Part shown: positions 56,101 to 64,000 of the stretch, in pieces
Layout: every line of letters starts with the position of its first letter
How positions within the stretch are numbered: position 1 is the stretch's first letter
DNA from: Strongylocentrotus purpuratus
Taxonomy: Eukaryota > Echinodermata > Echinoidea > Camarodonta > Strongylocentrotidae
Assembly (NCBI RefSeq): GCF_000002235.5
Contig: NW_022145542.1
Location: 434,001-498,000 of the forward strand
Length of the DNA stretch: 64,000 nt
Direction: 5' to 3'
Position numbers and translations under genes: made by a program
Notes under the pieces: generated by a model
What the model saw: the letters and a program-made list of their open reading frames with translations, nothing else
Told to the model about the DNA's origin: nothing
Database searches by the model: none

Positions 56101-58568
56101 AAGATGTGAGGGGTCTGGATCTCAATCATGATGCTCTTCCAGTCGAGAGAGCACTTGGAATCAGCTGGGATGTAGAAACTGATTGTTTGCTGTACAAATT
56201 TAGACCCAAGGACAAACCCCAAACCAGGAGGGGTATCTTGAGTGTTGTATCTTCCATCTACGACCCTCTCGGTTACGCCAGTCCTTTCATCCTAAAGGCT
56301 AAGATGATCTTGCAGGAACTAACCAGACTTAAACTTGCATGGGATGAGGAGATTCCAAGCAAGGAAATAGAGAGATGGAATGAATGGTTACAGGAACTAC
56401 CCAAGATGACTGAATTCCAGGTCAACAGATGCATCAAACCACACGACTTTGGCAAGGTAGCAGAGTATAAGCTACATCACTTTGCAGATGCTTCAGAGAA
56501 AGCCTATGGAGTCGTTTCCTACCTGCGGATGAAGGATGTTGAGGGTCAGGTGCACTGCAGCATACTATTTGCAAGGTCACGTCTTGCACCCCTGAAGAGG
56601 ATGACAATCCCACGGCTTGAACTGATGGCGGCTACACTCTCTGTCACTATAGACAGTATGATACAACGGGAACTGGATCTGCCGCTCCAAGAGTCAGTGT
56701 TTTGGACTGACAGTTCAATAGTACTTCATTATGTGAAGAATGAGGATAAACGTTTCCATACGTTTGTAGCAAACAGAATTACAACCATTCATGAGGGATC
56801 TGAACCAAGGCAGTGGCGACATGTTAACACTGATGTCAATCCAGCCGATGATGCCTCGCGTGGACTGACAGCTGAGGAATTGACTGGACGATGGAAAGAA
56901 GGGCCAAAATTTTTGTGGTCAGAAGAATGCGATTGGCCTAAAAGCTTGACAGTGAATGAGTCTAGCTTAGAGCATGACCCAGAGGTAAAGCAAGACAAGA
57001 CTGGAGTGTTTGCTGCAGCCGAATCTGAAGTCAAGGCGACAGATAGACTCCTTGAAAGTTACTCGTCCTGGTTCCGGCTGAAGAAAGGTATTGCATGGAT
57101 CCTGAAGGTCAAGGAGTGCTTGAGAAGAAAGGCACGCAAAGATATGAATTTACTGGATATGAAGCAGCCAGTAACAGTTGATGAGATGACTGTAGCTGAA
57201 GAAGCAATTGTCAGATACGTTCAGCAACAGACCTATGCTGAGGAGTACAGAGTCTTACAGCAAAATAAGACTACACAACGGTCGCCCACTCGAATAGCAA
57301 AATCCAGCCCACTATCTAAATTGAGCGTGAAACTCACAGACGAAGGATTGATATGTGTTGGAGGAAGACTACACAATGCACCACTAGAAGAGCAGACAAA
57401 ACACCCAGTGATTTTGCCTTCCAAGCATCATGTAGTACAGCTTTTGGTGAGACATTACCACATTATGTGTGGTCACTCAGGGAAGGAGTATGTGCTATCC
57501 CTACTCAGACAACGATTTTGGATAATCAGAGGGAGGTTAGCAGTTCGTCATGTACTACACAAGTGTTTCACATGTAAACGTCAACGTGCAAAACCAGTGG
57601 AACAGAAGATGGCAGATTTGCCGGCAGATAGAGTGGTACCAGAAAAACCTCCATTCAGTAACGTGGGAGTTGACTGCTTTGGCCCATACATGGTGAGACA
57701 AGGAAGGAGCTCTGTGAAGAGATATGGATGTATATTCACTTGTCTGGTTATAAGAGCAATACACATAGAGGTACTGCATTCATTGGAGACGGATTCATTT
57801 CTGAATGCCCTTCAGAGATTTATTTCACGCAGAGGACAACCAGAGATTATCAGATCCGACAATGGTACAAATTTCATAGGTGCTGAACGTGAACTGAGGG
57901 AGGGATTGAAACGATGGAACCAGGAGAAGATCCACGATAATCTCCTTCAACAAGGAATTGATTGGAAATTCAATCCACCGAGAGCATCCCATATGGGTGG
58001 ATCATGGGAAAGACAAATCAGAACTACGAGAAAGGTCTTGAATGCAGTCATGAAGCAGCAGGTTCTGAATGATGAGGGCTTAACGACTCTTATGTGTCTA
58101 GTAGAGGCAATTATCAATGGGCGTCCACTCACCATAACATCTGATGACGCAAGGGATGCAGAGCCTCTCACACCAAATCATCTGCTGCTCCTGAGGTCAA
58201 AAAATGCTCTACCACCTGATGTGTTCCAGAAACATGATCTGTATGGACGTCGACGCTGGCGGCAGATTCAATACCTGGCAGACTTATTTTGGCGCAGGTG
58301 GGTGAAGGAATACCTACCTTCCTTACAACAGCGGCAGAAGTGGCTGAAAGAGACGAGAAATCTGGAGGAAGGTGACATCGTGCTGATTATCGACAATCTG
58401 CCGAGGAACAAGTGGTTGACGGGAAGAGTAATCGAAACCTATCCTGGGAAGGACAAGCTCGTCCGATCGGTGAAGCTGAAACATAGCACCGGTATCCTAG
58501 TCAGGCCTGTGCAGAAACTATGTCTTTTGGAAGAAGCAGATAGCGTATTGGTGAACCACAGCGACTAA
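53103..58568 (+). CDS. BEL/Pao Gag-Pol polyprotein, intact
   Basis: 1821 residues. Residues 1-90 are charged, with likely coiled coil. About 165-360 is the capsid-like gag region. Zinc knuckles lie near 398 (CLKCRQE) and 431 (CFNCLQSGHTSRFC, C-x2-C-x4-H-x4-C). The aspartic protease motif LLDSGSTSTFC is near 532. Reverse transcriptase has MSDIEAMFHQV near 865 and YVDD near 946, followed by RNase H (HHFADAS near 1125, WTDSS near 1199). The integrase has an H-H-C-C domain (about 1433-1490) and D, D, E residues in VGVDCFG (about 1522), RSDNGTNF (about 1584) and WERQIR (about 1635). A BEL/Pao C-terminal domain ends it. No stop or frameshift is present, so the copy may be competent. Gag and Pol are one frame, as usual in BEL/Pao. 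Confidence 0.97.
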   Translation: MSQVGVDDVNPEDSASQVGKSSTTSSGLRTRAKRAAIAAELAVLQEEQEIELEEIRLKQRKAKLLLRAKLSAAEAEEDVYEQHRSGSKVSSIGNRSSSQQNVKQVHESAEHATEHHHHVSNHDVKEPALLQETIPFPAQQMASSPISGQAYQPRDDREFYLQTQVQQQRWLEAISLANVEMMKFDGSPLHFHEFMMSFDNLIGRSSLDSGTKLMKLYHCCEGEVKGIIQCCMVMEPLYGYQRARELLVERFGSKYKIGEAWIKRITTGPICHANDRKGLQKFADELKISMETLRAMDLLQEISSQRELLKVAERLPYYLKGRWLKLVRDIRQQERSPDISDMARFVSNAAEEANDPVFGDLTATTKRVETSNPAFNKKSTRSNYMYATEVTEVAVNLKCLKCRQEHSLFGCDSFKSMAPEMRFQFAQDNRLCFNCLQSGHTSRFCRLNRRCSVQGCQRKHTKFLHFAQDASSSAGRMTATQAPVETQNNEVHQVQNGFVKKCVTGAGRCVLPIVPVRVRAQGENVFVNTYALLDSGSTSTFCTATLARELNATGRKQSLSLTTLEKRNSPIETSVISLIADTGPDTDTVKLPCVYTRDAINIRDTHIANVDDISGYHHLEGINLPIIERHEVGLLIGQDSPEALIPIEVRRGQHGPYAVRTKLGWSVSGPVGSSSDGVPKATSSFIDSNDRLEEQVSQFWKIEATDVLKKDKAMSVNDKKVMEIWERDIQREGAHFQLPVPFRRRPPNLPDNKWSAEQRLKSLARRLQRDQAMYVKYKQGIEDLLRKGYAEEVSEETRQPKDTPVWYLPHHPVLNPQKPDKMRIVFDCAAKHQGVSLNDAVLQGPDLINNLMGVLLRFRQQPVALMSDIEAMFHQVRVPPEDRNVLRFLWWKDGDFNKEPLVYRMCVHLFGGTWSPSVCSHALRQTARNGDGNGKVEASKAILENFYVDDCLVSVENEGTVVKLAADLMVLLSEGGFRLTKWVSNNPFVLQSIPEEERAKDVRGLDLNHDALPVERALGISWDVETDCLLYKFRPKDKPQTRRGILSVVSSIYDPLGYASPFILKAKMILQELTRLKLAWDEEIPSKEIERWNEWLQELPKMTEFQVNRCIKPHDFGKVAEYKLHHFADASEKAYGVVSYLRMKDVEGQVHCSILFARSRLAPLKRMTIPRLELMAATLSVTIDSMIQRELDLPLQESVFWTDSSIVLHYVKNEDKRFHTFVANRITTIHEGSEPRQWRHVNTDVNPADDASRGLTAEELTGRWKEGPKFLWSEECDWPKSLTVNESSLEHDPEVKQDKTGVFAAAESEVKATDRLLESYSSWFRLKKGIAWILKVKECLRRKARKDMNLLDMKQPVTVDEMTVAEEAIVRYVQQQTYAEEYRVLQQNKTTQRSPTRIAKSSPLSKLSVKLTDEGLICVGGRLHNAPLEEQTKHPVILPSKHHVVQLLVRHYHIMCGHSGKEYVLSLLRQRFWIIRGRLAVRHVLHKCFTCKRQRAKPVEQKMADLPADRVVPEKPPFSNVGVDCFGPYMVRQGRSSVKRYGCIFTCLVIRAIHIEVLHSLETDSFLNALQRFISRRGQPEIIRSDNGTNFIGAERELREGLKRWNQEKIHDNLLQQGIDWKFNPPRASHMGGSWERQIRTTRKVLNAVMKQQVLNDEGLTTLMCLVEAIINGRPLTITSDDARDAEPLTPNHLLLLRSKNALPPDVFQKHDLYGRRRWRQIQYLADLFWRRWVKEYLPSLQQRQKWLKETRNLEEGDIVLIIDNLPRNKWLTGRVIETYPGKDKLVRSVKLKHSTGILVRPVQKLCLLEEADSVLVNHSD

Positions 58569-58951
58569 TTGGAGCATTCATTTCTTATGTGAGATAATTA
58601 TATTGATGCACGGTGAATTAAACGTGCGAGGTGAGAGCCTAGCGCCGCCTCTTGTGAATTTTTGTGTCGCAATTTTCCTGATCCGTGACGAGCGTAAGAT
58701 CCTGATCATCATGTTTCAGTTTTGGAAGAAGCAAAGAGCGTAAATAGGTGAACCGTGGAGAGCGATCTCAATTTAAATGGATCCACAGCGAAGAACGACT
58801 AAATTGGAGCATTAGTTTCTTATGTGAGATAATTATATTTGATGCACGATGAATTAAACGTGCGAGGTGAGAGCCTAGCGCCGCCTCTTGTGAATTTTTT
58901 ATGTCGCGATTATCCTGATCCGTGACAAGCGAAAGATCCTGATCATCATAT
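58525..58951. repeat. Imperfect tandem duplication over the polyprotein end
   Basis: The first unit starts in the last codons (TTTTGGAAGAAGCAGATAGC) and runs through GAGCCTAGCGCCGCCTCTTG to about 58719. The second starts at about 58720 (TTTTGGAAGAAGCAAAGAGC) with about 40 extra bases. The copies differ by scattered substitutions. Confidence 0.88.
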
Positions 58952-60196
58952 TCAAGTTAGACTGACGTCGACGCAAGACAGAACTCGTTTACAGCAACAA
59001 ACTTGTTTAAGCGCAAGAAATTGATAAAAACAGTCCTCAGACTTTATACAAGACTATTTGCGGTAACATTGTGCCCTTGAGGTAAATCGGGCACGTTATA
59101 TTTGAGGACAGTGGACTCTACTCTTGAAGAGTAATAAACATTTCAGCCTTGTTATAGACTATGTCATATTATGTTTATTAGTCAATACTTGAAGAAAGAC
59201 TATAATGGACTTCAGAATACATGTATTCATTTCAGTATTGAACTGAGACTATTGCTGAAAGATTTTTTTGTTCGAACGATATTCATACGTAATTTCTTAC
59301 ATGTTTTTTCCTAAGAGCAGGAGTTAAATATTTGACCACTACAAATGAGAATCATTTGTCATGATAACATGTTATTTGGTCAATGCATGAGCATACAAAT
59401 ATGTAGTGTCTAGTTCAAGTTGAAACTTTAAAGAACCGAATTGTGTTGATATTTGATGCATAGACCCAAAAGAGGATATTTGATATGAAGGGGATAGTTG
59501 AACTAAAGTTTTGTATACCGGAAGTAAATTGACAATTTACTCAAGATTGCGAATGATGAGAAAGTTTAATCACAGAAGCACCATTTTCTGAATTTGAAAA
59601 TCATTTTTTGTGTGTAACCCTGTTGTACTTAGTGGTGGGCTACTGAATTTTGCTTGAAAACTCACAAAAAGGGGGGTTTAGTTTCCAGAATCGAGTACTG
59701 AAATACACAGTTCTGAGTAGTTAGCAGCTCTAGTGCATAGAGGTACATGTAGAATCATTATGTTTGAGCTGATATATTTCGTATTTTCCTTTGGTAATTC
59801 ACTAGATAACTCAAAGTGTGTAAGGAATGTCAAGGACTTTAACAATCCTTGTTATTGTTATTTGCTACAGAGTGTCAACAATTGTGTTGAGATTTATTTA
59901 ATGTGTACTCTATTAAGGCAACTGATCGTTTTGCCCAATGTTACTTTAATTGACCTGTCGGTATACATTTTTAGACGACAAGTGTTTGTTGTGTATAGGC
60001 TATAAATTCACCCTAAAGGCATTTACTGTAATGTACTACATTGTGTAAATGAAAATTTCATTAATTAATGGAATGTGCTATGCAGAGTTGAGTGTAAATT
60101 CTGAATGTTTAGTTGTGTTTTATTAACAGAAAAGTTAGACAATTTGAATGGAAGTTGAAGTTATTTGGATAAATGCTTTGCTGTGGCTACGCATTT
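58569..60196 (+). other. Non-coding 3' internal region of the BEL/Pao element
   Basis: After the duplicated segment, about 1.2 kb of AT-rich sequence with no env-like or other recognisable ORF. Confidence 0.7.
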
Positions 60197-60208
60197 AAGG
60201 GGCCGGGA
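60197..60208 (+). promoter_or_regulatory. Polypurine tract
   Basis: AAGGGGCCGGGA immediately before the 3' LTR, the expected site for plus-strand priming. Two C residues interrupt the purines. Confidence 0.8.
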
Positions 60209-61151
60209 TGTAAGATTTAGAAAGTTTTCTGTCATGACGTCGGTTCAGATTAACCATAATTTCATTTGGTCGTAAGAGGGCGTTTGTAGTTCGCCAGCCT
60301 AAAAGTCACGAAATTTGAAATGTTTTGTGGACAGTGATTCCATCAGTAATCCCCGACAATCGAGACAAGCCCAATGTTGTAAGTACTATAAAGCTGTTAT
60401 TTGTATAAATCAATCTTTAATTGTTTGTATGAGGCCAAAAATGGCACAAGATATAAATCTAGTTTTCTGTAATTTTAAGATGAAAAGTACGTTAAAATGT
60501 TGTCTGTGCATGTAGCACCACATATAGACAAACGTAGGATAACGTGTGTGAATGCACAATTTGTGCATATATCAGTTTGTGTTGAGGATAATCTAGATTT
60601 GTGTGTAATGAGTGATGATAATTGACATGAAACAAGAGTATGAATTGTTTTCCTTGGTTATAAAGAATGTCAAGGGTGTAGAAGCAAATAGGAATTTAGT
60701 TCAGGAACCAAGTAAAGAGTGTAAGATAGAGGCAGGAAATAAGGCTGGTCGAGGGTTTATTTGTGTATGACGTTAACCTACAAGATAGAGAGGTATGATT
60801 TGTAAGGGTTATATTTGTAAACAAAGGTAGAATTTGAGACAGTTCATTAGAATAAGATAAATGAGGCAGTTATACAGTTTGTGTTTGCACAAGTGAGCTT
60901 TACTCACATAGTTTATTCTTGAAGGTTTTCTTTACTCAGTTATGCATATTAAGGTCATTTATGGCAAGCTAGTTGTGCGATACAATAGATGTTTGTTTAT
61001 TCATGTGAATTTGTACACATGCTTATGATTGCTTGTTTGTTTTATTGATATTACAGATGAACTGCATTTTATGCACGTATCTCAACTTGGATGTCGTCGT
61101 CCTTTCTTTAAGCCTACTGTTGGGGTCACTTCAGCAGAATTTAACGTCACA
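60209..61151 (+). repeat. 3' LTR of the BEL/Pao element
   Basis: 943 bp, identical in reading to the 5' LTR; followed by the target duplication TGTAT. Confidence 0.96.
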
Positions 61152-61156
61152 TGTAT

Positions 61157-61894
61157 ATACATCCTTTTCTTCCTCTTTTTGAACAATAATTAAGGGAACA
61201 CACACACACACACACACACACTCTCTCTTTCTCTCCCTTTCTTCCCCAATATTCTCGTCCATGTTGTGTTGTTGAGCAACACTCTCCATTGGGCAAGGAC
61301 AGGGGGATTAGTGATAGGAGGCATGTTTGCTTAAGAGCTCAGATTAGAAGTTGGAAACAATGTGAAGAGTTTGCATTTGCTTGGCACAAGGGATTGTCTG
61401 ACCATTATTTGTTGGTAGTTATCAATCGAATAAACCTGCTCATAATTATCTCATAGGCCTAATTGTATTTAAGGGTTGATGTTTGGATGTTGATTGGCTT
61501 ATAATACAACATGTATTGCTCTATATTGCATAAGTGGAAGTTATCACATTTCTTAGAGACAATCAATATTCTTTAGGCTATATTTCTTGTCTTGTATATA
61601 GTTTATGATTATTCCTTTATATTTCTATGTTATATGTCATATGAGTAGTCGAAGCATAGTAATAGTGCAATATTTATAGGTGAATCACATGCAGATTGCA
61701 GTATTGATTGATAAGCTCTTTTTCCTTAAACGATATTTACACCTGAGATTATGTATGTGTTGTGTGCTGGAGGAATACAACATATTTCTATGTTATTATT
61801 ATTTATAAATCTGAGAGGATAATAGATTAGCGCGTTTAGATGAGATTGCCTAGGTACAATGAAGGTCTAATTTAGACTGGTTAGGGTATAACGA
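61157..61894. other. Flanking non-coding DNA
   Basis: A CA microsatellite followed by CT-rich sequence lies at about 61198-61245. No gene was recognised. Confidence 0.5.
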
Positions 61895-62469
61895 ATCACC
61901 ATCAGGGGCGTCTCCAAGAGGGGAGGGGGTGGGGGTGCGACACCCCCCAACTGAAAGGAAAGAAAGGAAAATAAAGGAAATCAAAGAGAAGAAAAAAAGA
62001 GAAAAAAAGAAAAAGAGGGAGGAGAGGAAAGAAAAGAAAAGAAAAAAAAAGAAAAAAAGAAAAAAGAAGAAAAAAGAAAAGAAACGGGGGATGAAAGAGA
62101 GGAGAAAGAGGGGAGGTAAGAGCCTGATAGAGGAGGAGTGGGAGTAAAAGAGAGAAGGGGGTTGTTGGGTGGAGTCGTCTCGTCAAGGGAGCAAGAGAGA
62201 CACGGGTAAATGTTGCTGTGTCGGGTCAGATGTGTCGGTATTCTTGCTCGATCCTCGTGTACTATATCAATGCAGAAGTTTGAAGTCAGTGAGATGTATA
62301 TTTTCGGTCGGCCGACAAGTTTTTTTCCCTACGAACTGTGACTTTTTATCCGCTGTGACGACTTCGAGAGTGACTACAACTACTATACTTGTATTTTCTC
62401 GAAATTTCACTTTCCTATAATATCAGCTAAAGAAATCAGAGGTTTGAAATTTTCGAGGAAACTGAATTC

Positions 62470-63225
62470 AAACAAGGTTTAAGAGTCAACAACGGTACGA
62501 CGAATCGTACCGTCTTCCTTTCTCTATATTGTGATGAAACGCCAAAAATTCCGCCCTTCGCGCGGAAGGGGAAAACTTCATTTAGACGAGTCGAGAACGG
62601 TACAACGAATCGTCTTCTTTCTCTAATAATTTAAGGAAACGTCAAAGCTTCCGCGCTTCGCGCGAGAGGGAGAAACTGAATTCAGATGAATAGGGCTTAA
62701 TAAGAGTCAAAAACGGTACGACGAATCATCTTCTTTTCTCTATATTGTGATGGAACGCCAAAAAATCCGCCCTTCGCGCGGAAGGGGAAAACTTCATTCA
62801 GGTAAAGATTAAGAGTCGAGAACAGTACACCGAATCGTCAGCTTTTTCTCATAACTTAATGAAACGTCAAAGCTTCCGCGCTTCGCGCGGAAGGAAACCG
62901 AATTCAGACAAGGATTAAGAGTCGGGCACGGTTCATTAACTAATCGTCTACTTTCTCTAATAATTTAATGAAACGCCAAATCTTCAGAGCTTCGCGCGGG
63001 AGGAGAAGAACTTCATTCAGATAAGGATTAAGAGTCGAGAACAGTCCACCGAATCGTCTGCTTTTTCTCATCATTTAATGAAACGTCAAAGCTTCCGCGC
63101 TTTGCGCGGGAGGGGGAGAAACTGAATCAGACAAGGATTAACAGTCGAGAACGGTACAACAAATCGTCTTCTTTTCCTAATAATTTAAGGAAACGTCTAA
63201 GCTTCCGCGCTTCGCGCGGGAGGCC
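62470..63225. repeat. Seven-unit tandem array, period about 105-120 bp
   Basis: AGAGTCGAGAACGGTAC-like starts occur at about 62480, 62588, 62707, 62813, 62919, 63030 and 63142. Each is followed by CGAATCGTCTTCTTT, then GAAACGTCAAAGCTTCCGCG and a self-complementary GCGCTTCGCGCG box. Units differ by substitutions and small indels. Confidence 0.9.
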
Positions 63226-63404
63226 CATCACCACACCCCCGCGCTCTTTGAGTGATTCGCTTGCTCACTCACCACCCCTTCCTAAAATAAGATCCTAGCT
63301 CCGTGTCTGCCTTAAAATATATAGCTATGAATGCTGACTAAGTTGACGAAATAATTCGTATATTTGTGTCGTCGTGGAAATTGACCATTTGCACATACGC
63401 AAGT

Positions 63405-63545
63405 ACTATAGATTGATTGATTGATTTTATTCGTCAAGTATAGTACATTGAATGCATACATAAAGCAAATGGAACGAGAAGATACATTGACAGGATAACC
63501 CATGAAAGCCGGAAAAGGCTTATTTCCAACGGGGTCCTATAGATA
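63405..63545 (-). repeat. Probable LINE 3' end fragment
   Basis: An ATTG microsatellite at about 63412-63426 and the text AACCCATGAAAGCCGGAAAA then GGCTTATTTCCAACGGGGTC. From memory similar text ends CR1-like LINEs in marine invertebrates; not checked. Confidence 0.4.
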
Positions 63546-64000
63546 GTCCATATGAAAAACAATTTAGCCTTCGGCCCCGGGTTTATAGGGTTAAATTTGT
63601 AGATATTGGAAATTTAATTTTGTCGGTAATTGGTGGCTAGTTTTGTCGGTAATCGTCGGCCTCTACACCCCCACCCCCCCTCCCACTGAAAAAGGTCTAG
63701 CGACGCCCCTGATCACCATATTAGGTATGAATATGATGTGTATAAGAACAAAACATATATAACATTCAATCTGTATGTAAGTGTTTATTCGATTTGATAA
63801 TGAAACTGTTCTTATAATAACGTAGATGTTAGTTAAATAGGAACTCTGTAGGACCATGCATTATGGTTCAAGGCATGCCCACATAGAGAATTTTGTTATG
63901 TTAGGGGTCGGGGCCAAATGCAATGAATTATTGATAATTTATTGCATTTTCTTTGTGATTTTTTTTTTCTGGGGGCGGCGACGTACCCTAGCCCCCGCTG

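Larger units (their letters stand above)
52128..61151 (+). mobile_element. Complete BEL/Pao LTR retrotransposon
   Basis: Two 943-bp LTRs in direct orientation read as identical, with TG...CA ends. The 5-bp target duplication TGTAT lies at 52123-52127 and 61152-61156. One ORF of 1821 codons starts 32 nt after the 5' LTR. A purine-rich tract AAGGGGCCGGGA at 60197-60208 directly abuts the 3' LTR and serves as polypurine tract. No env-like ORF; about 1.6 kb of non-coding sequence lies between the ORF and the 3' LTR. Confidence 0.96.
61903..63711. mobile_element. 1.8-kb hAT-like non-autonomous element with internal tandem array
   Basis: The ends CAGGGGCGTC and GACGCCCCTG are inverted. ATCACCAT flanks both sides exactly (61895-61902 and 63712-63719), an 8-bp duplication typical of hAT. 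Inside are a G-rich start, a purine tract (about 61955-62110), the tandem array and a piece resembling a LINE 3' end (63410-63540). No transposase. Confidence 0.9.
43125..64000 (+). other. Probable large gene 2 intron filled with transposable elements
   Basis: Over 20.8 kb without a recognisable continuation of the aminopeptidase. It holds the nested insertion at 43.3-44.2 kb, foldback-rich sequence to 45.0 kb, the LINE at 45.5-51.4 kb, the BEL/Pao element and an 1.8-kb hAT-like element. An alternative reading is that gene 2 is truncated here. Confidence 0.5.

Noticed and set aside
61902..62186. Phe/Leu-rich minus-strand ORF and Lys/Glu-rich plus-strand ORF
   Set aside because: Both translate the purine tract of the hAT-like element; low complexity, not genes.

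Overview
The window is eukaryotic animal DNA: AT-rich, intron-rich and full of transposable elements. The two host genes have GT..AG introns of about 0.5 to over 5 kb. The repeat repertoire (inverted-repeat elements with ends such as GGGGGTGTTTCAC, GGGCCCGT and CAGGGGCG, tRNA-derived SINEs with an AGCGCTATATAA tail, a BEL/Pao LTR element, GTCC-rich dispersed repeats) suggests an invertebrate deuterostome, most likely an echinoderm such as a sea urchin. That placement is an inference; no search was run.

Host genes. Both lie on the + strand and encode M1-family zinc aminopeptidases (aminopeptidase N type). Positions 538-13528 hold the last ten coding exons of one gene: the ERAP1-like C-terminal half, 439 residues, ending in TAG. 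Its 5' part lies left of the window. Positions 27186-43124 hold the first seven coding exons of a second gene: 579 residues with a cytoplasmic tail, one transmembrane anchor, a Thr/Ala/Pro-rich stalk, and the catalytic domain with HELAH-X18-E and the catalytic Tyr. The usual GAMEN motif reads GAQEN. The visible halves abut at the same exon junction and phase (579 + 439 = 1018 residues, a normal full-length M1 protein). Tandem paralogues are the simplest reading.

Layout. 1-13.5 kb: gene 1 3' half, with introns holding a 1.8-kb inverted-repeat transposon, a 90-bp hairpin next to an acceptor, an exon fossil and several MITEs. 13.5-27.2 kb: 3' UTR and intergenic DNA with foldback elements, two hAT-like elements with exact 8-bp target duplications (one carrying a broken C2H2 zinc-finger piece), a decayed LINE fragment with a perfect 43-bp terminal hairpin, a SINE and a palindromic MITE. 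27.2-43.1 kb: gene 2 5' half, with introns holding a second copy of the dispersed repeat seen at 1.6 kb, split by a 291-bp foldback MITE. 43.1-64 kb: no recognised host exon, probably gene 2's next intron. It contains a three-level nested insertion, a nearly full-length APE-type LINE (minus strand, one in-frame stop, 5' tandem monomers), a BEL/Pao element with two LTRs that read as identical and one 1821-codon ORF, and an 1.8-kb hAT-like element carrying a seven-unit tandem array.

No CRISPR array, rRNA, true tRNA gene or prokaryotic feature was seen. The most notable observations are the GAQEN aminopeptidase, the recent intact BEL/Pao insertion with a possible intron inside its LTR, the hAT-like array carrier, and a repeat family carrying nuclear-receptor DR1-type half-site arrays.
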